Positions 35,468-47,151 of a stretch of DNA of 64,000 bases are shown one piece after another (within the stretch, counting starts at the first letter, position 1; each line of letters opens with the position of its first letter). The translations under genes were made by a program, and so were the position numbers. Under the pieces are notes generated by a model, which saw only the letters and a program-made list of their open reading frames with translations, did no database searches and was not told the origin of the DNA. Source of the DNA: Pantoea wallisii (lineage in GTDB: Bacteria; Pseudomonadota; Gammaproteobacteria; Enterobacterales; Enterobacteriaceae); contig NZ_MLFS01000018.1 of the NCBI RefSeq assembly GCF_002095485.1, forward strand, positions 1 through 64,000. Direction: 5' to 3'.

Positions 35468-37912
35468 ATGTTGCTTGCCTCAATTATCGCGACGCTGATA
35501 CTGATCGGCGCCCTCTTCTACCATCAGGTTTCGCTACGCCTGAGCAGCGCAATACTTCTTGTGTGGACGGCTGCGCTGGCCGCTACCGGCTTGTGGACGC
35601 CCTGGCTGCTGCTGCCGCTGGCGATTATCCTGCTACCGTTTAACCTGCCGGCGATGCGCCAAAGTATGTTCTCGAAGCCTGCACTGCACGGCTTCCAAAA
35701 AGTGATGCCGCCGATGTCGCGCACCGAAAAAGAGGCGATCGATGCCGGCACCACCTGGTGGGAAGGCGATCTGTTCCGCGGTAAGCCAGACTGGCAGAAG
35801 CTGCACAACTATCCACAGCCGCGTCTGACGGAAGAGGAGCAGGCGTTTCTGGATGGCCCGGTGGAAGAGGCCTGCCGTATGGCCAATGATTTTGAGATCA
35901 CCCATGAGATGGCCGATCTGCCGCCAGAACTCTGGGCCTTTCTGAAGCAGCATCGCTTCTTTGCCATGATCATTAAAAAAGAGTACGGCGGGCTGGAGTT
36001 CTCTGCCTATGCTCAGGCGCGCGTACTGCAAAAACTGGCGGGCGTGTCCGGCATTCTGGCGATCACCGTCGGCGTGCCTAACTCTCTGGGCCCGGGCGAA
36101 CTGCTGCAGCACTACGGTACTGACGAACAGAAAAACCACTATCTGCCACGTCTGGCGCGCGGTGAAGAGATCCCCTGCTTTGCGCTGACCAGCCCGGAAG
36201 CGGGTTCTGATGCCGGCGCCATCCCCGATACCGGCGTGGTGTGCATGGGCGAATGGCAAGGCGAGCAGGTGCTCGGCATGCGTTTAACCTGGAACAAGCG
36301 CTACATTACGCTGGCACCGATTGCGACCGTGCTCGGTCTGGCGTTTAAGCTCTCCGATCCCGATCATCTGCTGGGTGAGACGGAAGCGCTCGGCATTACC
36401 TGCGCGCTAATCCCTACCCATACGCCGGGCGTGGAGATCGGTAAGCGTCACTTCCCGCTTAACGTCCCGTTCCAGAATGGTCCAACGCGCGGTAACGACA
36501 TCTTTGTGCCGATTGATTTCATCATTGGTGGCCCGGCGATGGCTGGTCAGGGCTGGCGTATGCTGGTTGAGTGTCTGTCAGTTGGCCGTGGTATTACGCT
36601 GCCATCAAACGCCACCGGCAGCCTGAAGAGCCTGGCGCTGGCGACCGGTGCTTACGCGCACATCCGCCGTCAGTTCAAAGTTTCAATTGGCAAAATGGAA
36701 GGGATTGAGGAGCCGCTGGCGCGTATCGCCGGCAATGCCTACGTGATGGATGCGGCGGCAACGCTGATCACCAGCGGCATTATGCTGGGTGAGAAACCGG
36801 CGGTTCTGTCCGCTATTGTTAAATATCACTGCACCCATCGCGGCCAGCGCGCCATTATTGATGCAATGGATATCGCCGGGGGCAAAGGGATTATGCTGGG
36901 CGAGAACAACTTCCTTGCCCGTGCCTATCAGGGCGCGCCCATCGCCATTACCGTCGAAGGCGCTAACATTCTGACGCGCAGCATGATTATCTTTGGCCAG
37001 GGCGCGATTCGCTGCCATCCATGGGTGCTGGAGGAGATGAATGCCGCAGCGAAGAACGATCTTGCCGCCTTCGATCGCGCACTCTTCAGCCATATCGGCC
37101 ACGTGGGCAGCAACACGCTACGTAGCCTGTGGCTCGGCTTAACCGGCGGCCGCACCAGCGCCACGCCAACCCGTGATGCCACGCGCGGCTACTACCAGCA
37201 GATCAACCGCCTGAGCGCCAGCCTGGCGCTGCTGTCGGATGTCTCTATGGCCGTGCTCGGCGGCAGCCTGAAACGCCGCGAACGCATCTCAGCACGCCTT
37301 GGTGATGTGCTGAGCCAGATGTACCTGGCCTCCGCAACGCTGAAGCGTTACGACGACGAAGGCCGTAACGAAGCCGATCTGCCGCTGGTGCACTGGGGCG
37401 TGCAGGATGCCCTGCATCAGGCAGAAGTCGCGATGGACGATCTGCTGCGTAACTTCCCGAACCGTTTCGTGGCCGGCGCACTGCGCATGGTGATCTTTGC
37501 CGGTGGCAAACACTGCCCGGCGCCATCCGATAAACTGGACCACAAGCTGGCAAAACTGCTGCAGCTGCCCTCCGCGACGCGCACCCGTCTGGGCCGTGGC
37601 CAGTATCTGACGCCGAGCGAGCACAACCCGGCCGGTCAGCTGGAGCAGGCGCTGCAGGATGTCATGGCGGCCGAAGTCATCCACGATCGTCTGTGCCAGC
37701 AGCAGAAAAAACACCTGTCATTTACCCGACTGGATGCGCTGGCGCAGCGTGCTCTGAAAGAGGGCTGGATTGATGAAGCTGAAGCCAGCGTACTGACCCG
37801 CGCCGAGGCCAGCCGGCTTAAGGCGATTAACGTTGATGATTTTGCGCCGGAAGCGCTGGCCGCGCCGAAGCCGCAAAGTAAATCCCGCGCGCGCGCCAGT
37901 GAAGCTGCCTGA
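35468..37912 (+). CDS. fadE: Acyl-CoA dehydrogenase FadE
   Basis: 814 residues, the same as E. coli FadE. Two N-terminal membrane segments ([20 protein letters not shown] and a second to residue 60) precede the acyl-CoA dehydrogenase domain, with [20 protein letters not shown] (20), [20 protein letters not shown] and [20 protein letters not shown]. The last 300 residues are the DUF1974 extension. It carries out the first step of fatty-acid beta-oxidation at the inner membrane. TACGGAG lies upstream. Confidence 0.97.
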   Translation: MLLASIIATLILIGALFYHQVSLRLSSAILLVWTAALAATGLWTPWLLLPLAIILLPFNLPAMRQSMFSKPALHGFQKVMPPMSRTEKEAIDAGTTWWEGDLFRGKPDWQKLHNYPQPRLTEEEQAFLDGPVEEACRMANDFEITHEMADLPPELWAFLKQHRFFAMIIKKEYGGLEFSAYAQARVLQKLAGVSGILAITVGVPNSLGPGELLQHYGTDEQKNHYLPRLARGEEIPCFALTSPEAGSDAGAIPDTGVVCMGEWQGEQVLGMRLTWNKRYITLAPIATVLGLAFKLSDPDHLLGETEALGITCALIPTHTPGVEIGKRHFPLNVPFQNGPTRGNDIFVPIDFIIGGPAMAGQGWRMLVECLSVGRGITLPSNATGSLKSLALATGAYAHIRRQFKVSIGKMEGIEEPLARIAGNAYVMDAAATLITSGIMLGEKPAVLSAIVKYHCTHRGQRAIIDAMDIAGGKGIMLGENNFLARAYQGAPIAITVEGANILTRSMIIFGQGAIRCHPWVLEEMNAAAKNDLAAFDRALFSHIGHVGSNTLRSLWLGLTGGRTSATPTRDATRGYYQQINRLSASLALLSDVSMAVLGGSLKRRERISARLGDVLSQMYLASATLKRYDDEGRNEADLPLVHWGVQDALHQAEVAMDDLLRNFPNRFVAGALRMVIFAGGKHCPAPSDKLDHKLAKLLQLPSATRTRLGRGQYLTPSEHNPAGQLEQALQDVMAAEVIHDRLCQQQKKHLSFTRLDALAQRALKEGWIDEAEASVLTRAEASRLKAINVDDFAPEALAAPKPQSKSRARASEAA

Positions 37913-37920
37913 TACCGCTT

Positions 37921-37945
37921 AAGCCTCCAGCCGGAGGCTTTTTTT
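37921..37945 (+). terminator. fadE terminator
   Basis: AAGCCTCC/GGAGGCTT hairpin with an AGCC loop followed by five more T, eight bases beyond the fadE stop. Confidence 0.92.
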
Positions 37946-38635
37946 ATCCCGCCTGACGTATACGGGCAATCAGTGCATCCGCATCCGCAATATGCTCCGC
38001 CGCCAGAATCAGGGTGCAGCCCAGCGTCCGGCTGTTGCTGATACAGTCGGCGCGCATGGCGTCATCCGCAATCTCGCGGAAATCCCTGACCTCTTCTGCC
38101 GCTGCGCTATGGCGTACCAGGCGATGCCGCAGTAACCGATGGCATCCGCCCAAACCTTCTGCAGGAAAAGCGCCATAAATCCCGGACAGGCAAATCTCTC
38201 CGCCTGCGTATCCGCACTCAGCGCCTGAAAACGGTGGGCGAAGCCGTCCCACACCGCATGGACGTCGCTTAAGCGCTGCTCGCGGCCATCTGCCGCTTCG
38301 CGCGGCGGCAGTAAGCCGGGCAGACTACAGTAGTTGATCAACAGATGCGCCAGCACGCTGCCCACATCAAATCCGAGAGGGCCGTAACCGCCATGGGCTA
38401 AGCGCGCTTCAGCGTGCGTCAGGAAGTGCAGCTTCAGGCTGGCGATGCGCAGGCTCAGCGCCCTGTCCTGTTGCAGTTGCGCGGCGCGGGCAAAACAGAA
38501 CAGCGCCTCTGCCTGCGCACCGGGCAGCGTGACCGTCGGCGGCACAGCGCGCCATACTGAATGGTCAAACAGATCCTGCGCCAGTTTTTCACCTGCCAGC
38601 GCAGGCTGCCTGGCGACGTCATGAAGTTGCGTCAT
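37944..38635 (-). pseudogene. mtnK: Decayed methylthioribose kinase gene
   Basis: Two overlapping frames together resemble MtnK but with pieces missing. Frame one (from 38635) reads LKLHFLTHAEARLAHGG and then jumps directly to YGPLGFDVGSVLAHLLINYC, so the HGDLHTGS catalytic block and the DPEFAF metal site normally between them are gone. It continues to VWADAIGYCGI, where a frameshift moves the sense to the second frame (EVRDFREIADDAMRADC, SRTLGCTLILAAEHI, DALIARIRQAG). The normal enzyme is about 400 residues; little over half is left. It cannot be an active kinase. A MetJ-type site lies upstream. Confidence 0.85.
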
Positions 38636-38661
38636 AGTCAGCTCCTGATTACGGTCAGTTT

Positions 38662-38677
38662 AGACGTCTAAGCGTCT
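38662..38677. promoter_or_regulatory. MetJ-type met box
   Basis: AGACGTCT (exact met-box unit) followed directly by AAGCGTCT (6 of 8). It lies between the mtnK remnant and the divergent aminotransferase gene, so methionine/SAM control of this locus is likely. Confidence 0.7.
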
Positions 38678-38763
38678 CGATTGCCAAATGTTAACATCCT
38701 GTTTATAGTGGCAGCAACACAGGGTTACTCCGCCATACTCTTCGCGCTAAAGGCTATTTAACG

Positions 38764-39924
38764 ATGACGCAGCCCAACCTGATTCCCGAGAGCAAATTGC
38801 CGACGCTCGGTACCACCATTTTTACCCAAATGAGCGCCCTCGCCACCCAGCATAACGCCATCAATCTGTCGCAGGGTTTTCCAGATTTTAGCGGCCCCGC
38901 CTATCTGCAGGAGCGCCTGGCCTTTCACGTTAGCCAGGGCGCTAATCAGTATGCACCCATGATCGGTGTTCTGCCGCTGCGCGAAGCTATCGTGGATAAA
39001 ACCGCGGCGCGCTATGACCACCGGCCCGATGTGAATAGCGACGTTACCGTTACTTCAGGGGCGACGGAAGCGCTCTATGCGGCGATCACCGCGCTGGTGC
39101 GTACCGGTGATGAGGTGATCTGCTTTGACCCGAGCTACGACAGTTACGCGCCGGCGGTAGAGCTGGCGGGCGGCGTGCTGAAACGCATTGCGCTGCAGCC
39201 GCCCGGTTTTCGTGTGGACTGGGCGGCGTTTCGCCATCTGCTCAGCGAAAAAACCCGGCTGGTCATTTTGAACACACCGCATAATCCGTCCGCCACTGTC
39301 TGGCAGCGCAGCGACTTCGATGCGCTGTGGCAGGCTATCGCGGCGCAGGAGATTTATGTGCTGAGCGATGAGGTCTACGAACACATCTGCTTTGATGCCC
39401 GTGGGCATGCCAGCGTACTGGCGCATGCGGATCTGCGCCAGCGCGCCGTTGCCGTATCGTCATTCGGTAAAACCTTTCACATGACCGGCTGGAAAGTGGG
39501 TTACTGCATTGCGCCTGCTGCCATCAGCGCAGAGATCCGTAAAGTGCATCAGTACCTTACTTTCTCGGTGAACACTCCGGCGCAGCTGGCGCTCGCGGAC
39601 ATGCTGCGCGCCGAACCGGAGCACTACCGGCAGCTGCCGGCGTTTTACCAGGCGCGCCGCGATCGCCTGACACAGGCGCTGGCCAACAGCCGCTTTAGCG
39701 TATTGCCGTGTGAAGGGACCTATTTTCTGCTGGTGGATTACAGCGCCATCTCCGATCTGGATGACGTTAGCTTCTGCCAGTGGATGACGCGCGAAGCGGG
39801 CGTGGCGACCATTCCGCTGTCAGTGTTCTGCGCCGAACCTTTCCCGCACAAGCTCATTCGCCTGTGCTTTGCCAAACAGGAAGCGACGCTTGACGCCGCT
39901 GCGGAGCGTTTATGTCAGCTTTGA
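38764..39924 (+). CDS. ybdL: Methionine aminotransferase (YbdL-like)
   Basis: 386 residues, PLP-dependent class I aminotransferase. Seen are INLSQGFPDFSGP near residue 37, TSGATEALYAAI, LNTPHNPSATVW, LSDEVYEHICFD and the PLP-lysine block SSFGKTFHMTGWKVGY near residue 240. Family members transaminate methionine and its keto acid (the last step of methionine salvage). It overlaps yafV by 13 bases, so both are coexpressed. It replaces the E. coli arrangement, in which ybdL lies elsewhere. Confidence 0.88.
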   Translation: MTQPNLIPESKLPTLGTTIFTQMSALATQHNAINLSQGFPDFSGPAYLQERLAFHVSQGANQYAPMIGVLPLREAIVDKTAARYDHRPDVNSDVTVTSGATEALYAAITALVRTGDEVICFDPSYDSYAPAVELAGGVLKRIALQPPGFRVDWAAFRHLLSEKTRLVILNTPHNPSATVWQRSDFDALWQAIAAQEIYVLSDEVYEHICFDARGHASVLAHADLRQRAVAVSSFGKTFHMTGWKVGYCIAPAAISAEIRKVHQYLTFSVNTPAQLALADMLRAEPEHYRQLPAFYQARRDRLTQALANSRFSVLPCEGTYFLLVDYSAISDLDDVSFCQWMTREAGVATIPLSVFCAEPFPHKLIRLCFAKQEATLDAAAERLCQL

Positions 39925-40682
39925 AAATTACCGTACTGCAGGAAACCCTGAGCTGGATGGATGGCCCGGCCAATTTGCGCCATTTTGATGGCGTCCTGAA
40001 AGGCATTGAAGGGCGCGATATTATTCTGCTGCCGGAGATGTTCACTACCGGCTTTGCCATGGAGGCTGCTGAAAGCTCGCTGCCGCAGGATGAGGTTGTT
40101 GCCTGGCTGCATGGCCATGCCAAAAGCACCCATGCCCTGATCGGCGGTAGCGCCGCCATCCAGACTGCGGATGGTGCGGTTAATCGCTTCCTGCTGGTCG
40201 AACCGGACGGCACGCTGCATCAGTATGACAAGCGTCACCTGTTCCGCATGGCCAATGAGCACCAGCACTATATCCCGGGCGCAACGCGCGAAGTGTTTCA
40301 CTGGCGCGGCTGGCGCATTCTGCCGCAGATCTGCTATGACCTGCGCTTCCCGGTGTTCTCCCGCAACCATAACGATTACGATCTTGCGCTCTACGTCGCC
40401 AACTGGCCCGCACCACGTGCGCTGCACTGGCAGTCGCTGCTGCTGGCGCGCGCCATAGAAAATCAGGCTTACGTCGCGGGCTGTAATCGCGTGGGCCATG
40501 ATGGTAATCAGCATCAATACAGCGGTGACAGCCGTATTATCTCACCACAGGGCGAGATCCTGGCCGCCGGCGAGCCTTTCTCCCGTGAGCGCCTGGATGC
40601 CACGCTGTCGCTGGAGGAGCTGCAGGCTTACCGCGAGCGCTTCCCGGCCTGGCGCGATGCCGATGGGTTTACGCTGACTTAA
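39912..40682 (+). CDS. yafV: Omega-amidase YafV (nitrilase family)
   Basis: 256 residues. The nitrilase triad is visible: Glu in LLPEMFTTGFAM near 42, Lys in HQYDKRHLFRM near 108, Cys in LPQICYDLRFPVFSR near 142. YafV acts on alpha-ketoglutaramate and 2-oxosuccinamate, closing the transamination cycle when glutamine is the amino donor for ketomethylthiobutyrate. Its coupling to the methionine aminotransferase fits that role. Confidence 0.93.
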   Translation: MSALKITVLQETLSWMDGPANLRHFDGVLKGIEGRDIILLPEMFTTGFAMEAAESSLPQDEVVAWLHGHAKSTHALIGGSAAIQTADGAVNRFLLVEPDGTLHQYDKRHLFRMANEHQHYIPGATREVFHWRGWRILPQICYDLRFPVFSRNHNDYDLALYVANWPAPRALHWQSLLLARAIENQAYVAGCNRVGHDGNQHQYSGDSRIISPQGEILAAGEPFSRERLDATLSLEELQAYRERFPAWRDADGFTLT

Positions 40683-40726
40683 TTTTCAAGCTGCGTCAGC
40701 CGGCGCGGTTAACTTGACCTGATTTA

Positions 40727-40783
40727 TGTTTCCTGCTTGGAAACACGCTCTCATTCGCCTACAATGTTTCCAGGTTGGAACAT
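40727..40783 (+). promoter_or_regulatory. higBA promoter with two operators
   Basis: TTGGAA (40737-40742) and TACAAT (40760-40765) are 17 bases apart. Palindrome TGTTTCCTGCTTGGAAACA (40727-40745) overlaps the -35 and the related TGTTTCCAGGTTGGAACAT (40765-40783) begins in the -10, as expected for autorepression by HigA. Confidence 0.8.
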
Positions 40784-40795
40784 GTCGAGGGAATG

Positions 40796-41107
40796 ATGCA
40801 CGTTATTTCAAGGAAGATGTTCAATGAGGCGGCACTGCGTTTTCCTAATGACGCAGCAGCATTAGAGGCAACGTACAGAACGTTAAACGGTAACCACTTT
40901 GCCGATCCGGATGCACTGAAGGCGTGGTTTCCAAGTCTTGATCGCATGAAGTATAGAGCAAAATGGTGGGTGATAAATGTCGGTGGCAATAATCTCAGGG
41001 TGATGTTTTTCGCGGATTTTATGGCCAGCAGAATTTTTATAAAACATGTCGTTACGCATGCAGAGTATGACAAGCTGGTTAAGGTTTATCGGGAGAATAA
41101 AGAATGA
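40796..41107 (+). CDS. higB: HigB-type mRNA interferase toxin
   Basis: 103 residues starting MHVISRKMFNEAALRFPNDA, as in E. coli HigB. The second of two adjacent ATGs was taken because it gives the family start and better spacing from GAGGGA. Conserved HigB blocks are AWFPSLDRMKYRAKWWVINV (20) and NLRVMFFADF, with a C-terminal THAEYDKLV histidine. It is a RelE-fold ribonuclease that cuts translated mRNA. Toxin first, antitoxin second, overlapping by four bases. Confidence 0.92.
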   Translation: MHVISRKMFNEAALRFPNDAAALEATYRTLNGNHFADPDALKAWFPSLDRMKYRAKWWVINVGGNNLRVMFFADFMASRIFIKHVVTHAEYDKLVKVYRENKE

Positions 41108-41520
41108 TCAATGAAGCTATACAGGCCTCAAATAATCTGATCAAAGCGGTTCCGTTACTGGGCGGCAGTCGCTCTAAGTCTGACTATGAGCAAGCGCTGG
41201 AACTGGTCGGGTACCTGATTGAACACCATCCTGCTCATCCACTGATCGATATGCTGGCAGACAAGGTCGCAAAGTACGAAGAGAATGCCCCGGAGTTCGC
41301 CGCTTTTAATGCCCGCATCAACGCCTTACCGCGCGGCGTAGCGCTGTTACGCGTATTGATGGATCAGCATGGATTAAACCAATCATCCTTCGTCAACGAA
41401 ATCGGTCAGCGTTCCTATGTAAATCGCATATTAAAAGGGGAGCGTAAGTTGACGGACAAACATAAAGCCGCGCTGGCTAAGCGTTTTAATCTGCCGTTTG
41501 AATCTTTTCGCGAGGACTAA
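41104..41520 (+). CDS. higA: HigA-type antitoxin
   Basis: 138 residues. A helical N-terminal region is followed by a Cro/CI helix-turn-helix near residues 80-130 (LLRVLMDQHGLNQSSF, then INEIG-like VNEIGQRSYVNRILKGER). It neutralises HigB and represses the promoter through the two palindromes. A terminator follows 11 bases later. Confidence 0.92.
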   Translation: MINEAIQASNNLIKAVPLLGGSRSKSDYEQALELVGYLIEHHPAHPLIDMLADKVAKYEENAPEFAAFNARINALPRGVALLRVLMDQHGLNQSSFVNEIGQRSYVNRILKGERKLTDKHKAALAKRFNLPFESFRED

Positions 41521-41530
41521 AAACGGTGGA

Positions 41531-41557
41531 AGCCGCAGCAGAGCTGCTGCGGCTTTT
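41531..41557. terminator. Terminator between higA and katG
   Basis: AGCCGCAGCA (41531-41540) pairs with TGCTGCGGCT (41545-41554) followed by T; it serves higA and lies between convergent genes. Confidence 0.85.
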
Positions 41558-41561
41558 GTCA

Positions 41562-43790
<2,229 letters not shown>

Positions 43791-43906
43791 TTAAGATAAC
43801 CGCACCTTGTTAAAGAATATATTTGGATGAACCGAAGGTTTTGATAGATGCTGTCTTTCAAGCGCAGCGTTGTCATCGGCGACGCTTTACATTATCCCGC
43901 CCGATT

Positions 43907-45166
43907 TTAGCCCTGCGCGAGCGCGCAGATGGCCTGTAACCAGGCCCGCACGCCCAGCGCCACATCAGCAGCCTGCACGGATTCCGCCGGATGGTGGCTG
44001 ATCCCGCGATGGTTGCGCACAAACAGCATGCCTACCGGCCAGCGCTCTGCCATCGCGATAGCGTCATGCCCGGCGCCGCTGGGCAGCGAAATGCTGCGCC
44101 CCTGTACCGTTTCCACCGCATGGCTTAGCGCCTGCTGCAGCCGGATATCGCAGGTCGTGGCTGCAATCCGATAGTATTCATGCGCACTAAACCTCAGCCC
44201 GCGCCGCAGCGCAATCGCCTCAGCCTGCGTCAGCAAGGCGGAGAGCAGGCGCTCCAGCGCTTCATCCTGCGGCCCGCGCACATCCAGCGACAGCTGTACC
44301 TCGCCCGGAATCACGTTGACCGCACCGGGCAGGCAGCTTAGCGTGCCGACGGTGGCCACCAACTGCGGATCGTGCTCTCGCGTGGTCTGCTCCACAAACA
44401 GCATCCACTCCGCTGCGGCCGTCAGCGCATCTTTACGATGCGTCATCGGCACCGTTCCGGCATGGCCTGCTTCACCGGTAAAGCAGCAATTCAGGCGACG
44501 CGCGCCGTTGATTGCGGTCACTACCCCCAAAGCCAGATCGGCCTGCTCCAGGCACGGGCCCTGTTCAATGTGCAGCTCCAGATAGGCGGCGATATCCTCA
44601 ACCGCACGCGCCGCCTGCGCTATCTGCGCGGCATCCAGCCCGACATCCTGCATCGCTTCGGCGACGGTAATGCCGTTGCCGTCCGGATGCGTGACCCAGC
44701 TTTGCGGCCAGCTGCCGGTGAGTCCACGACTGCCCAGCAGCGTAATGCCGAAGCGCGTGCCCTCTTCATCACCAAAGCCGACGATCTCAATCGCCAGCGG
44801 CAAGCGCATCTGGCGATCGTGCAGCCACTGTACGGTTTCGATGGCGCTCAGCACGCCCAGCATACCGTCATAGCGTCCGGCGTTGCGCACGGTATCAAGA
44901 TGTGAGCCGAGCAGCAGCGCCGCGGCGCCCGGCGCGGCAGATTCGTAGCGCCCACAGATATTGCCGACCGCATCCTGCCAGGTGGTCATGCCGGCGGCCT
45001 GCATCCACTCCGCAACGCGTGCGTTGGCGCGCAGCTGCTCCGGCGACAGGTAGACGCGCGTCAGGCCGTCGGTGCTCTCACTGATCGCGGCCAGCGCATC
45101 GCAGCGCGCCATGACGCGTGCTGCTGCCGACTGCGCCTCACAGGCGCTCATCAGGCTTACACTCAT
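43907..45166 (-). CDS. hpxK: Allantoate amidohydrolase
   Basis: 419 residues, M20/amidase-hydantoinase family. Metal-binding blocks are LLGSHLDTVRNAGRYDGMLG near residue 90 (20 residues), GFGDEEGTRFG, YLELHIEQGP and the late SGAGHDAIAMA. The length and the ELHIEQGP motif match allantoate amidohydrolases and N-carbamoyl amidases. It would convert allantoate to ureidoglycine with release of ammonia and CO2. Start at 45166 overlaps the aminotransferase stop by ATGA. The order matches the Klebsiella hpxFGHIJK operon. Confidence 0.9.
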   Translation of the reverse strand: MSVSLMSACEAQSAAARVMARCDALAAISESTDGLTRVYLSPEQLRANARVAEWMQAAGMTTWQDAVGNICGRYESAAPGAAALLLGSHLDTVRNAGRYDGMLGVLSAIETVQWLHDRQMRLPLAIEIVGFGDEEGTRFGITLLGSRGLTGSWPQSWVTHPDGNGITVAEAMQDVGLDAAQIAQAARAVEDIAAYLELHIEQGPCLEQADLALGVVTAINGARRLNCCFTGEAGHAGTVPMTHRKDALTAAAEWMLFVEQTTREHDPQLVATVGTLSCLPGAVNVIPGEVQLSLDVRGPQDEALERLLSALLTQAEAIALRRGLRFSAHEYYRIAATTCDIRLQQALSHAVETVQGRSISLPSGAGHDAIAMAERWPVGMLFVRNHRGISHHPAESVQAADVALGVRAWLQAICALAQG

Positions 45167-46398
45167 GCATGGCTCCCGTAGTGATCCCACGCCGCCTGCA
45201 GCGCAGCGCCCTGCGTTGTCCGGAAGCCGCTATGGTTCAGCACCGCTTCCAGCGCGCTCAGGGTCTGCATCACGCAATCTTTGCGCGCGTTGTAACCCAT
45301 GGTGCCGATACGCCACACTTTGCCGTGCAGCGGGCCAAACGACGTGCCGATCTCGATACCAAAATCTTCCAGCATCCGGGCGCGTACCGCATCGCCGTTC
45401 ACTCCTGTCGGGATCACCACGCCAAGCACGTTATTCATCTTGTGTTGCAGATTGCCGAAGGTCTCCAGTCCCATGCCCTGAATCCCTTTCAGTAAGGCAT
45501 CACCATGCAGCTTGTGCCGTGCGATACCGTTCTCCAGCCCCTCCTGCAGCATCAGCCGCGCGCACTCGCGCGCGCCAAACAGCGCCGTGGTGGCTTCGGT
45601 ATGGTGGTTGAGCCGCTCCGGCCCCCAGTAATCCATGATCATGCCGAGATCGAAGTAGTTGGAGTAGATCATCTCATCATCACCATCCTGATGCGCCGCC
45701 GTGCGGATGCCCGCTTCAACGCATTTGCGCCGACGGATCACCGCCTCCATCTGCGGGCTCAGGGTAATCGGTGAGGTACCGGACGGGCCGCCCAGGCACT
45801 TCTGCATGCCGGCGGAGACCGCGTCCAGCCCCCAGGCATCGGTCTCCAGCGGGTTACCGCCAATGGATGCGGTGGCATCGGTGTAGAACAGCACGCCGTA
45901 CTGCCGGCACAGGGCACCCAGCTGATCCAGCGGCTGCAACATGGTGGTGGACGTATCACCCTGCACCGTCAGCAGCAGGCGCGGTTTAACTTTTTTAAGC
46001 GCATCCTCGATCTGATCTGGCGTAAATACCTCGCCCCACGGCACTTCAATGGTGTGCACCTCGGCACGGCAGCGGCGGGCAATTTCACACAGCAGGTGAC
46101 CAAAACGGCCAAACACCGGCACCAGCACCCTATCGCCCGGGCGGATGGCCGAGAGCAGAATCGCTTCGATACCGGCGCGTGAGGTGCCATCAATCAGTAG
46201 CGTCCAGCGGTTCTCCGTACGGAATACGCCCCGGTACAGCGCCATCACTTCGTTCATGTAGTGCGTCATCGCCGGATCGTACTGCCCCAATAGCTGGCTC
46301 GACATGGCGCGCAGGACGCGTGGATCGGCATTGATCGGGCCAGGCCCCATCAGCAGGCGTTGTGGTGGATTGATTTGCGAGAACTGGCTGATATCCAT
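45163..46398 (-). CDS. hpxJ: Ureidoglycine-glyoxylate aminotransferase
   Basis: 411 residues, class V PLP aminotransferase. The N-terminus PPQRLLMGPGPINADPRVL is typical; the PLP lysine lies in SAGMQKCLGGPSGTSPITLS (20) near residue 198. It transfers the amino group of S-ureidoglycine to glyoxylate, giving oxalurate and glycine. The neighbouring allantoate amidohydrolase makes its substrate. Serine-glyoxylate aminotransferase would look similar; context decides. Confidence 0.9.
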   Translation of the reverse strand: MDISQFSQINPPQRLLMGPGPINADPRVLRAMSSQLLGQYDPAMTHYMNEVMALYRGVFRTENRWTLLIDGTSRAGIEAILLSAIRPGDRVLVPVFGRFGHLLCEIARRCRAEVHTIEVPWGEVFTPDQIEDALKKVKPRLLLTVQGDTSTTMLQPLDQLGALCRQYGVLFYTDATASIGGNPLETDAWGLDAVSAGMQKCLGGPSGTSPITLSPQMEAVIRRRKCVEAGIRTAAHQDGDDEMIYSNYFDLGMIMDYWGPERLNHHTEATTALFGARECARLMLQEGLENGIARHKLHGDALLKGIQGMGLETFGNLQHKMNNVLGVVIPTGVNGDAVRARMLEDFGIEIGTSFGPLHGKVWRIGTMGYNARKDCVMQTLSALEAVLNHSGFRTTQGAALQAAWDHYGSHA

Positions 46399-46419
46399 GA
46401 GGGGCTCCTTCTTGTTCGT

Positions 46420-47151
46420 TTACAGACGTACGGTCGAGATAAACTGCTTCAGCTCAGCGGTTTGCGGATGAGCAAACAGCGTTTTGCTGTCGCCCTGCTC
46501 CCATACGCGCCCCTGATGCATAAAGACCACACGGTCGCCCACGTCGCGGGCGAAGTTCATTTCATGGGTGACGAGAATCAGCGTCATGCCTTCGGCAGCA
46601 AGCTGCTCCAGCACTTTCAGCACTTCACCGACCAGCTCGGGATCGAGCGCGGAGGTGATCTCGTCGCAGAGTAAAACTTTGGGCTGCATCGCCAGCGCGC
46701 GGGCAATTGCCACGCGTTGCTGCTGGCCGCCGGAGAGATTGGCCGGCGCGTAGTTGAGGCGCTCACCGAGACCGACTTTTTCCAGCATCTGCGTGGCCAG
46801 CGCGCGGCATTCGGCCTCGCTTTTCTTCAGCACGCGGCGCGGGGCCAGCATCACGTTTTCCAGCGCCGTCATGTGCGGGAACAGGTTGAAGTTCTGAAAT
46901 ACCATCCCGACCGAGCGGCTGATTTCGCGCGCCTGCGATTCGCGGTCGGTGATGGTCATGCCGCCGAGTTTAATACTGCCCTCCTGGTAACCCTCCAGCC
47001 CGTTCATGCAGCGCAGCAGCGTGCTCTTGCCCGAGCCGCTGCGCCCGATAATAGAGATCACTTCGCCGTTATCGATATCCAGATCGACGCCTTTCAGCAC
47101 ATGGTTATCGCCGTAGTACTTCTGGACCTGATTAATGGTGATGAGCGGCAT
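46420..47151 (-). CDS. hpxI: Amino-acid-type ABC transporter ATPase
   Basis: 243 residues: Walker A GRSGSGKSTLL near 37, Q loop VFQNFNLFPHMT, signature LSGGQQQRVAIARAL and Walker B VLLCDEITSALDPEL. The HFEMxFA-type end LVTHEMNFARDV is typical of polar amino-acid importers. It pairs with the two permeases and binding protein upstream, most likely for uptake of a ureide such as allantoate. The start overlaps the permease by 20 bases. Confidence 0.92.
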   Translation of the reverse strand: MPLITINQVQKYYGDNHVLKGVDLDIDNGEVISIIGRSGSGKSTLLRCMNGLEGYQEGSIKLGGMTITDRESQAREISRSVGMVFQNFNLFPHMTALENVMLAPRRVLKKSEAECRALATQMLEKVGLGERLNYAPANLSGGQQQRVAIARALAMQPKVLLCDEITSALDPELVGEVLKVLEQLAAEGMTLILVTHEMNFARDVGDRVVFMHQGRVWEQGDSKTLFAHPQTAELKQFISTVRL

